Below are positions 1 through 5,412 of a stretch of 14,423 nucleotides of DNA, in pieces. The position numbers and the translations under genes are program-made. Location: NCBI GenBank assembly GCA_030692145.1, contig JAUYCU010000037.1:1-14423 (forward strand), read 5' to 3'. The notes under the pieces are model-generated. The model was given only the letters and a program-made list of their open reading frames with translations. It was not told the DNA's origin and did not search any database. Within the stretch, counting starts at the first letter, position 1. Each line of letters starts with the position of its first letter. This stretch comes from a bacterium. Lineage in GTDB: Bacteria > Patescibacteriota > Minisyncoccia > RBG-13-40-8-A.

Positions 1-500
1 ATATGGTCCTCACCTCTTATAACGTGACTGATGCTCATTTCGTGATCGTCAACAACAGCCGCGAAATTATATAAAGGGGTTTTTAAATCTTTGGCTAAGG
101 AAAAATCGCCCAGAACCGAGCTGTCTACCTCTACTCTGCCCCGGATTAAATCCTGAAAAACCACTTTTTTATTCGGATTCTTGAACCAGATAATTTCTTT
201 TTTGTACGCTTTTCCTTCGTCAAGGAGTTTTTTCAAATATTCTTCGTGTGTTTTCACTCTTTCGCCTTGGTAATACAATTCATCCCAATCGAGCCCAAGC
301 CATTTTAGGCCGTCCATAATATCTTTTTCGTATTTCTTTTCCGAGCGCTCCTTATCCGTATCTTCGATACGCAAAATAAAACTACCCTTATTCTTTTTGG
401 CAAAGAGGCAGTTAAATAAGGCGGTCCTGGCTGTTCCGATGTGAAACAAACCAGTCGGCGAGGGCGCAAATCTCACCCTAATTTTATTATTTTCGGCCAT
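1..500 (-). CDS. gltX: Glutamate--tRNA ligase (GluRS), N-terminal part, cut by window edge
   Basis: This is a class I aminoacyl-tRNA synthetase that charges tRNA-Glu in the cytoplasm; 166 codons from the start are present and the rest lies off the left edge. The ATG at 498-500 opens a frame with the class I signature FAPSPTG (residues 11-17) and HIGTA (20-24, the HIGH-type ATP site), then RIEDTD (44-49), and near the edge YNFAAVVDDH (144-153) and HVIRGEDH (159-166). The catalytic fold is therefore unmistakable. Between residues about 99 and 106 the protein goes directly from GKAY to WFKNP. The usual segment carrying the CxC...CR cysteines (roughly 35-45 residues in E. coli-type GluRS) is absent. 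The usual RSDG before TPxYNF is replaced by AKDLK. The gene follows a terminator and has its own promoter-like box. GluRS and GluQRS share this fold; adjacency and N-terminal sequence favour GluRS, but discriminating or non-discriminating type cannot be judged without the C-terminus. Confidence 0.96.
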   Translation of the reverse strand, partial: MAENNKIRVRFAPSPTGLFHIGTARTALFNCLFAKKNKGSFILRIEDTDKERSEKKYEKDIMDGLKWLGLDWDELYYQGERVKTHEEYLKKLLDEGKAYKKEIIWFKNPNKKVVFQDLIRGRVEVDSSVLGDFSLAKDLKTPLYNFAAVVDDHEMSISHVIRGEDH

Positions 501-506
501 TATCCT

Positions 507-512
507 ATTATA
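507..512 (-). promoter_or_regulatory. Candidate -10 box for gltX, very close to the ATG
   Basis: The minus strand reads TATAAT at 512 to 507, followed by AGGATA and then the gltX ATG. A sigma-70-type start about 7 bases downstream would fall on or next to the start codon, which implies a leaderless or nearly leaderless mRNA. No good -35 hexamer stands at the usual distance. AGGA is present but only about 2-3 bases from the ATG, too close for a normal ribosome binding site. The box lies just past the terminator of the upstream unit, where a new promoter is expected. Confidence 0.5.
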
Positions 513-539
513 CAATATAAAATAGCAATTTAAAACAGA

Positions 540-572
540 AAAAGGACCGGTTTATTGCCGGTCCCCTTTTTT
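540..572 (-). terminator. Rho-independent terminator closing the murG/small-ORF unit (possibly bidirectional)
   Basis: A perfect 7-bp stem GGACCGG (544-550) / CCGGTCC (558-564) encloses a 7-base loop. On the minus strand it is followed by TTTTTCTGTTTT, a U-rich tail, and preceded by an A-run that can extend the stem. It begins within about 10 bases of the stop codon of the small ORF. On the plus strand the same stem is followed by CCTTTTTT, so it could terminate in both directions. Confidence 0.85.
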
Positions 573-823
573 CAGGATTCCTCCTCTAATTCTCTTTTGA
601 ATTCGCGGTAGGTTTTCAGGTTGTTCTTGATTCGCCAGTCATTCCAGACCTTAAATCGCTTTTTGGTATGCGATAAAACAATTGGTCCGAAGATTGGGAT
701 GACTGCAATTTTCACGCCAGCGGCAAACACGATGACTTCTGTTATGCCCCTAAGAGTCGTCCCATGGGCCATGACCGACAACCCGATTACCAGGGCAAAG
801 AACCTGCGACATTGTACGTTCAA
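572..823 (-). CDS. Small putative membrane protein of unknown function (83 aa)
   Basis: I do not recognise a family. The frame starts at a TTG (821-823) placed 4 bases after AGGAGG, the best ribosome binding site in the whole window, and ends just before a strong terminator. Both argue that it is a real gene, the last of the murG unit, 45 bases after the murG stop. The predicted protein has two hydrophobic stretches (about residues 8-22 and 27-50, the second rich in Val, Ile and Ala with a PIFGP turn), then a charged tail with two Trp and many Lys, Arg and Glu. This looks like a two-pass or hairpin membrane protein with a cytoplasmic basic/acidic tail. By hand count the gene is about 46% GC and about 56% over 711-810, higher than most of its neighbours. 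An internal Met near residue 18 is an alternative but poorly supported start. Function cannot be inferred beyond co-transcription with peptidoglycan genes. Confidence 0.6.
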   Translation of the reverse strand: MNVQCRRFFALVIGLSVMAHGTTLRGITEVIVFAAGVKIAVIPIFGPIVLSHTKKRFKVWNDWRIKNNLKTYREFKRELEEES

Positions 824-826
824 TTT

Positions 827-833
827 CCCTCCT
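827..833 (-). promoter_or_regulatory. Strong Shine-Dalgarno site deciding the TTG start of the small ORF
   Basis: The minus strand reads AGGAGGG from 833 to 827, then AAA and TTG. The core AGGAGG is 4 bases from the TTG at 821-823. The nearest ATG (810-812) is in another frame and about 15 bases from the core, so the TTG is the best start. Almost no other gene in the window has a comparable site. Confidence 0.6.
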
Positions 834-868
834 TTCTCTAAATTTTTAATTATTTAATAATAGCATTT

Positions 869-2020
869 TTATATCTTTTTGTCAATTCGCGTAGCTGTTT
901 TTAGAATTTCGTCTCTGATTTTCTGCGTAGTATCCATAGCATAAAATTCTTTTGCTTTTTGGCCCATTATTTTCAGTTTTTCCGGATTATTGATAAGCTT
1001 GGAAACCTCTTCAAGAAAAATGTTCGGCGTTAGATTCCCCTGCTCCAGAATTATTGCTCTCCCCTCGCCTGTTTGATTATTTGTATTCGCAAAATCGTAA
1101 GCATTTTTTCTTTGGTGGTCAGCCGCGGAACTGGGTAAAGGAATCAGGATGCTCGGCTTGCCGAGCGCAGCAATTTCAAAGATACTTCCCGCTCCCGCCC
1201 GATTAATAATCAGACTTGCCAATGCATAAGCGTGTTTCAGTTCTTCCGCGTTTAAAAATCGGTAAAGATGATAAGTCGGTTCCTGAATAGTCTCTTTGGT
1301 TTCCTTCGAAACATTTTCGTAATCGAATTCGCCACTGATGTGAATAATTTCCGCGATTTTCAAAAGCCTCGGTAGAGTATTTAAAACTATCTCGTTAATT
1401 TTTTGCGCTCCCTGCGACCCACCAAGAACAAGCAAAACCGGTTTATTGGAGGATATTTTGAATATTTGGCGTCCTTTTTCGGTATCACCTTCCAATAACT
1501 CTTTTCTTATCGGGTTTCCGATAAGAATTGTTTTATTTTGGTGTTTTCCGAACCCTTCTTTACTTAATGGAAAAGAGAGAATTATTTTTTTCGCGAACTT
1601 GGCAAGAAATCGATTTGCCAATCCGGGCGCGCTATCGGATTCGTGTAGAATTATCGGAATTCTGTAAATCCAACCTACAAAAACCACAGGAATGCTTCCG
1701 TATCCGCCTTTACTGAAAATTACATCAGGTACCCAAATAAAAAGGTAAAAGAAAGACTGGATTATTCCCAAAATCAGTTTAATGAAATCTATCGGGTTTT
1801 TTAAACTGAAATAACGCCTGAGTTTACCGCTGAAAATAAACCTTGTTTCGATTCTTTCTTTATTTAGATTTTCTTTGGCGAATTTATCCGGCCCGAGATA
1901 ATAAAAATTAATCTTCTTGCCGTTCTCGGGAAGCTCAATCAGGGCATTGAAAGCCTGCCTTACGGCAATAATCGGGAAAATGTGTCCCCCGCTTCCGCCA
2001 CCGGTGAATAAAATACGCAT
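869..2020 (-). CDS. murG: MurG, UDP-GlcNAc:undecaprenyl-PP-MurNAc-pentapeptide GlcNAc transferase
   Basis: MurG adds GlcNAc from UDP-GlcNAc to lipid I, giving lipid II, at the inner face of the membrane. The 383-residue protein is close to the family length and shows the GT-B two-domain layout. The N-terminal domain has the glycine loop GGGSGGH (7-13) and HESDSAPGLANR (126-137, the family's HEQNxxPGxxNR). The C-terminal donor domain has GGSQGAQKIN (200-209), NRAGAGSIFE (273-282, the SRAGAxTxxE motif) and DHQRKNA (301-307, where most members have xxQxxNA). A hydrophobic patch near 80-97 fits membrane association. ATG at 2018-2020 is chosen because the glycine loop follows at once. There is no Shine-Dalgarno sequence, and a large repeat hairpin lies 14 bases upstream. 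MurG follows ftsW as in the classical dcw cluster, but murC and later genes are missing downstream. Confidence 0.97.
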   Translation of the reverse strand: MRILFTGGGSGGHIFPIIAVRQAFNALIELPENGKKINFYYLGPDKFAKENLNKERIETRFIFSGKLRRYFSLKNPIDFIKLILGIIQSFFYLFIWVPDVIFSKGGYGSIPVVFVGWIYRIPIILHESDSAPGLANRFLAKFAKKIILSFPLSKEGFGKHQNKTILIGNPIRKELLEGDTEKGRQIFKISSNKPVLLVLGGSQGAQKINEIVLNTLPRLLKIAEIIHISGEFDYENVSKETKETIQEPTYHLYRFLNAEELKHAYALASLIINRAGAGSIFEIAALGKPSILIPLPSSAADHQRKNAYDFANTNNQTGEGRAIILEQGNLTPNIFLEEVSKLINNPEKLKIMGQKAKEFYAMDTTQKIRDEILKTATRIDKKI

Positions 2021-2030
2021 AAATTTGAAT

Positions 2031-2132
2031 CTCTAATTTCTAATCTCTAATCTCTAAATAAAAATGTTTTGGATTTTGAGATTCGATATTTGAGATTGTT
2101 TAGGATTTAGAGTTTAGAAATTAGAAATTAAT
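2031..2132. repeat. Inverted array of AT-rich heptamers between ftsW and murG
   Basis: On the plus strand four tandem heptamers occur at 2031-2058 (CTCTAAT, TTCTAAT, CTCTAAT, CTCTAAA). The complementary array occupies 2105-2132 (ATTTAGA, GTTTAGA, AATTAGA, AATTAAT). The arms 2034-2059 and 2105-2130 pair at 24 of 26 positions across a 45-base loop. The loop itself holds two copies of TTTGAGATT (2075-2083 and 2089-2097), 14 bases apart, or two heptamer periods. The right arm contains the ftsW stop codon (2128-2130) and the left arm ends shortly before the murG start. No U-tract follows on either strand, so it is not a standard terminator. It resembles the hairpin-forming heptamer repeats scattered between genes in some uncultured bacterial genomes. 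Confidence 0.85.
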
Positions 2133-3225
2133 CTCGTGTGGTGTGTTTTGAAATATTAACCAGAATTCCCAATCCTGCCATCATCGCTATCATTGAAGAT
2201 CCGCCGTAACTTAGGAAGGGCAAAGGAATTCCGGTCAGCGGGATAAGTTTGGTAATTGCCGCAATATTGATAATTGTCTGAAAGGCAATCCAGGAAACAA
2301 TCCCGATTGCGGTCAGTTTTCCGAACTCGTCCGTAGATTTTTTTGCGACCTTTAATCCTTTTATTATCAACAAAACAAAAAGAGTGACAAGAACAAGTGC
2401 GCCGATAAATCCAATTTCTTCCGCGGCAATCGCGAATATGGAGTCTCCCATTGGTTCCGGCAGATAATTATGTTTTTGCATACTATTCCCCAGACCCAGA
2501 CCGAGGATTCCCCCTGAACCGATTGCCAAAATTGCCTGGTTAATTTGATAACTTATGCCTTGCGGGTCGAAGCCTGGGTTGAAGAAGGTTATAAAACGCG
2601 CTATGCGATGAGGAAAAAACTTGGTTAAAGCAAAAAACGAGGCGGTGTAAACCGTAATAATTATTCCCAGATGCAGAAATCCTCCCCCGCTTATGAAATA
2701 AATAATGAAACCCACGATTACAACCAAAGCCAATGTTCCCACGTCCGATTGCAATGCCATCAGTCCGCCAACCATCGTCATTATTGCCAAAAAAGAAATA
2801 AGATTGATAATTCCGTTTTTATGAATATCTTTTTTTCCGAAAAGAGCGGAAAGATAAATAATTATCCCGAGTTTCATGAATTCGGCTGGCTGGATAGAAG
2901 TGAACCCCAGATTTAGCCATCTTTGCGCTCCTCCGTATTTTAAACCGAGGCCCGGAACAAAAACCAGAACCATTAGAACCAAGGAGGCAAAGAATATCAA
3001 TAAAGAAAATTTTTTCCAGGTTTTATAGTTTATTTTTTGACAAATAAAGAACATTATTAATCCGGGCAGGACCCCGTAAAGCAGTTGGTGAATAAAGTAA
3101 TAATACGGGTTTCCCGCGCTTTCTATAGATATCACCGCCGAAGCGCTGAAAAGAATACCCAATCCGATTATCAGTAAGGTAAAAATAACCATTTTTAATC
3201 CTTTGTCTGAGCGCCCCTTTTTCAT
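2128..3225 (-). CDS. ftsW: FtsW, SEDS-family peptidoglycan glycosyltransferase
   Basis: SEDS proteins polymerise lipid II into glycan strands in the membrane together with a class B penicillin-binding protein. The 365-residue product is a multipass protein (about ten hydrophobic segments) with the family landmarks GAQRW (99-103), QPAEFMKL (112-119), QSDVGT (159-164), the GSGGILGLGLG loop (236-246), LPEPMGD (255-261) and the C-terminal TGIPLPFLSYGGSS (331-344). Asp261 matches the conserved essential Asp of the family; the commoner HTDF context is here MGDS. The position between mraY and murG matches the dcw cluster and favours FtsW over RodA, though sequence alone does not separate them and no other SEDS gene is in view. 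The ATG (3223-3225) lies 10 bases after the mraY stop and has no Shine-Dalgarno. The C-terminal tail is short, ending in the heptamer repeat. Confidence 0.93.
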   Translation of the reverse strand: MKKGRSDKGLKMVIFTLLIIGLGILFSASAVISIESAGNPYYYFIHQLLYGVLPGLIMFFICQKINYKTWKKFSLLIFFASLVLMVLVFVPGLGLKYGGAQRWLNLGFTSIQPAEFMKLGIIIYLSALFGKKDIHKNGIINLISFLAIMTMVGGLMALQSDVGTLALVVIVGFIIYFISGGGFLHLGIIITVYTASFFALTKFFPHRIARFITFFNPGFDPQGISYQINQAILAIGSGGILGLGLGNSMQKHNYLPEPMGDSIFAIAAEEIGFIGALVLVTLFVLLIIKGLKVAKKSTDEFGKLTAIGIVSWIAFQTIINIAAITKLIPLTGIPLPFLSYGGSSMIAMMAGLGILVNISKHTTRD

Positions 3226-3235
3226 AAGCGGAGAT

Positions 3236-4300
3236 TTAAATTAAAATCGTATCGATAAAAAATAAAATCAGACCAATAACCGCCATTACGCCGGAAATTA
3301 TCCAGAATCTCATTGTTACCTTTGTTTCTGGCCAGCCCTTTGCCTCGAAGTGATGGTGAATCGGCGCCGACAGAAAAACTTTTTTATGTCTGATTTTTTT
3401 CGACAGAATTTGAATAATTGTCGTAAAAGATTCAATCACCAGAATAAATCCGATAAAGGGCAGAAAAAATAAAGAATTGGTAAGCATGGCGATAACACCA
3501 AGCGTTACACCAAGTGACATCGAACCGGTATCACCCATAAAAAACCGCGCAGGGTGGATGTTAAACCATAAAAACGCCAAAAGTGCTCCCACTATTGCTC
3601 CACAAAACACAGCTAATTCGATTCTTCCCTGAGCATAACTGATTACGGCGTAAGAAGAAAAAGCGGTCAGCAGTACTCCGCCGGCCAAACCATCCAATCC
3701 ATCGGTTTGATTTGTCGAAAAAGCCGTAGCCACGATAACAAAAGTAAAAATGGGGATATACCACCAACCGATATTGAAATCTCCGACAAAGGGAATATGA
3801 ATCAGGTCCCAATCCAATTTAAAATAAAACCATAATGCTCCGGCTATAGCGATAAGCGTAAAAACAAAAATTCTTTCCCTCATTCTTAATCCTCTTCCCG
3901 CTCTTCCAAAGTGGAAAATGCCCAATAAGTCGTCGGCCATTCCTATTACTGCGGCAAAAAGAAGAATTCCCAAGGGTAAAAGCGTTTGGCTCCTGGTTAG
4001 GAAATTGTAATCGGAAAATATCGTATCCGGTCCGAACGCCTTTGTTAAGAGTAAAATTCCGACCGCTATCGCGGCAACAACAACCCAAATCAGGGTTCCA
4101 CCCATTGTCGGAGTGCCTTCTTTTCCTTTGTGCAGGGCCGTGTATATTGGTGTGGTTCCTTCATTTCTGATTTTTTTGCCTAACCTGTATTTATAAAGAA
4201 AATGCGTTAAAATCGGCGTAGCAAAAATTGCCACAATAAATGACAATGCACTGATAATCAGAATTTTGATTATCGGGAAAATATTTATTTCCATATCCAT
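3236..4300 (-). CDS. mraY: MraY, phospho-MurNAc-pentapeptide translocase
   Basis: MraY transfers phospho-MurNAc-pentapeptide from its UDP carrier to undecaprenyl phosphate, making lipid I. The 354-residue multipass protein carries all the signature sites: GTPTMGG (62-68), the DD pair at 123-124 (GMADDLLG), TDGLDGLAGG (199-208), FMGDTGS (254-260, with the active-site Asp257) and IHHHFE (314-319). It has Gln before the TDGLDG motif (NQTDG) where NLTDG is usual, a small variation. The start is either ATG 4298-4300 or the ATG two codons later; both overlap the end of the upstream carboxypeptidase gene (by 16 or 10 bases), which suggests translational coupling. The usual neighbours murF and murD are missing around it. 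Confidence 0.97.
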   Translation of the reverse strand: MDMEINIFPIIKILIISALSFIVAIFATPILTHFLYKYRLGKKIRNEGTTPIYTALHKGKEGTPTMGGTLIWVVVAAIAVGILLLTKAFGPDTIFSDYNFLTRSQTLLPLGILLFAAVIGMADDLLGIFHFGRAGRGLRMRERIFVFTLIAIAGALWFYFKLDWDLIHIPFVGDFNIGWWYIPIFTFVIVATAFSTNQTDGLDGLAGGVLLTAFSSYAVISYAQGRIELAVFCGAIVGALLAFLWFNIHPARFFMGDTGSMSLGVTLGVIAMLTNSLFFLPFIGFILVIESFTTIIQILSKKIRHKKVFLSAPIHHHFEAKGWPETKVTMRFWIISGVMAVIGLILFFIDTILI

Positions 4301-5259
4301 GCCGTTTGGGCCCAGTTAATCAGTTTTTCCGTATCGTCTTCTCTGTTGTTTGAGCCCAATATTACGGTAATTAAATAATTATTATTGATATTCGAAAACG
4401 TCAACATGCAACCGCCGGCTTCCGTAGTGAATCCGGTTTTTCCGCCCAGAATTATTGGAATTTTGCCGAGAAGTTTATTGGTATTGATTAAATTGTGAAT
4501 GAATTTATTGTCGAGAGAACTAATGGTTGCTTTTTGGGTTTTAAGGATTTCCGAAAGCAAAGGCAGACTTAGGGCATACTTAATCAAATTTGCTATTTCT
4601 ACGGCAGTTGATTGATCTTCTTCGCTTAATCCGCTTGCGTCCTCAAATTGTGTATTACGTAGACCCAATTCTTTTGCTTTGTTATTCATTAAAACAATAA
4701 ACTCCGTATATTGTATTTGTTGGTTATCACTGGCTATGGCCATTGCCGCATCGTTGCTTGATTCCACAAGCATGATATAAAGCAGGTCTTTTAGGCTTAA
4801 TTCTTCTTCGATTATCAATCCTCCGTTGTCGCCGTCGGTGAATACCGAATTTTTTGAAACCTTAATTACTCCGTCCAAATTTAATTTTTCTATAGCCACA
4901 ACAGCGGTCATTATTTTGGTCAGGCTGGCAATGGGTAATTTCTGGTTCGGATTTTTTTGATATAGGGTATTGTTTTTCTGTTGTTCCGGCTTTAAATCGA
5001 TGACAATCGCCGATTTTGCCGAAATCTCCGGTTCGTCAATCATCCAGTTTCGCATCGGGAAATAATCGGAATTTATGCTTTCTACGCTTAAATCTCCCTC
5101 CAGTTGCGATACATTTGCTTGGTTCGGTATCTTTGTTTCTTTTTCTTTTGAGAAAGTGGGTTGGCGCAATAAAAACAAGGCCCAGGCAATTCCCAGCAAT
5201 AACGAAACTACCAAAATTTGCAGAAAATATTTTTTTACTCCGTAGTAAATTTTCGGCAT
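4285..5259 (-). CDS. D-alanyl-D-alanine carboxypeptidase, peptidase S11 family (low-molecular-mass PBP)
   Basis: This family removes the terminal D-Ala from peptidoglycan pentapeptides outside the membrane. The N-terminus has a short basic stretch followed by a hydrophobic segment (about 11-31) with no obvious signal peptidase site, so it is probably a signal anchor. All three penicillin-binding motifs are present in order: SLTK (112-115, nucleophile Ser112), SSN (167-169) and KTG (274-276, in GGKTGFTTEAGGC). FEDASGL (205-211) is also typical of the family. At 324 residues it lacks the C-terminal beta domain of E. coli DacA (about 400 residues). It is the first gene of a unit with mraY, ftsW and murG, behind an extended -10 promoter and a leader hairpin. 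No Shine-Dalgarno is seen before ATG 5257-5259. The dacA/dacF type cannot be decided, so no symbol is given. Confidence 0.93.
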   Translation of the reverse strand: MPKIYYGVKKYFLQILVVSLLLGIAWALFLLRQPTFSKEKETKIPNQANVSQLEGDLSVESINSDYFPMRNWMIDEPEISAKSAIVIDLKPEQQKNNTLYQKNPNQKLPIASLTKIMTAVVAIEKLNLDGVIKVSKNSVFTDGDNGGLIIEEELSLKDLLYIMLVESSNDAAMAIASDNQQIQYTEFIVLMNNKAKELGLRNTQFEDASGLSEEDQSTAVEIANLIKYALSLPLLSEILKTQKATISSLDNKFIHNLINTNKLLGKIPIILGGKTGFTTEAGGCMLTFSNINNNYLITVILGSNNREDDTEKLINWAQTAWIWK

Positions 5260-5298
5260 TTCAATTTCGAAACCCTATAATTAAATTCATGTTATGTT

Positions 5299-5338
5299 GA
5301 CCCGCAGTTCGCAATATTTAAAAAATACTGCGGGGTTC
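5299..5338 (-). promoter_or_regulatory. Hairpin in the 5' leader of the carboxypeptidase-mraY-ftsW-murG unit
   Basis: CCCGCAGT (5301-5308) and ACTGCGGG (5327-5334) form an 8-bp GC-rich stem with an 18-base AT-rich loop; the flanks can add pairs around one bulged base. It would sit in the leader, a few bases after the predicted transcription start. No T-run follows on the minus strand, so it is not an obvious terminator. Its sequence repeats the CCCCGCAG core of the terminator about 50 bases upstream. Confidence 0.55.
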
Positions 5339-5350
5339 AGCGTCTTTAAT

Positions 5351-5359
5351 ATTATATCA
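5351..5359 (-). promoter_or_regulatory. Extended -10 promoter for the carboxypeptidase-mraY-ftsW-murG unit
   Basis: The minus strand reads TGATATAAT from 5359 to 5351: a perfect TATAAT preceded by the TGn extension that lets promoters work without a good -35 box. No convincing -35 is present; the upstream sequence is the T-rich tail of the aspS terminator. The predicted start is near 5344, giving a leader of roughly 85 bases before the ATG at 5259. Its place just after a terminator supports it. Confidence 0.65.
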
Positions 5360-5370
5360 ATAAAATGGCA

Positions 5371-5400
5371 AAAATAAAAATACCCCGCAGCTGCGGGGTA
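5371..5400 (-). terminator. Rho-independent terminator after aspS
   Basis: A perfect 20-base palindrome, TACCCCGCAGCTGCGGGGTA, lies at 5381-5400, 12 bases after the aspS stop. On the minus strand it is followed by TTTTTATTTTTG. A GC-rich stem of about 8 bp with an AGCT loop plus a U-rich tail is a textbook intrinsic terminator. Several Ts precede the coding end on the other strand, but that side has no continuous T-run. Confidence 0.9.
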
Positions 5401-5412
5401 TTCCTGTAAAAT

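Noticed and set aside
621..857. Plus-strand open frame of 78 codons opposite the small membrane ORF
   Set aside because: The minus-strand frame has a strong ribosome binding site, a matching terminator and agrees with the direction of every neighbour; the plus frame has none of these.
2031..2132. Possible CRISPR array or terminator
   Set aside because: The units are 7 bases long, degenerate and arranged as an inverted repeat, with no spacers; no T-run follows the hairpin on either strand.
3819..4088. Alternative minus-strand frame of 89 codons inside mraY
   Set aside because: It is out of frame with mraY, whose catalytic motifs cover this stretch continuously.
5261..5290. Nine-codon upstream frame (MNLIIGFRN) ending one base before the carboxypeptidase ATG
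   Set aside because: The stop-to-start spacing hints at translational coupling, but there is no ribosome binding site for the mini-frame and short frames of this size are expected by chance. It would need conservation in relatives.
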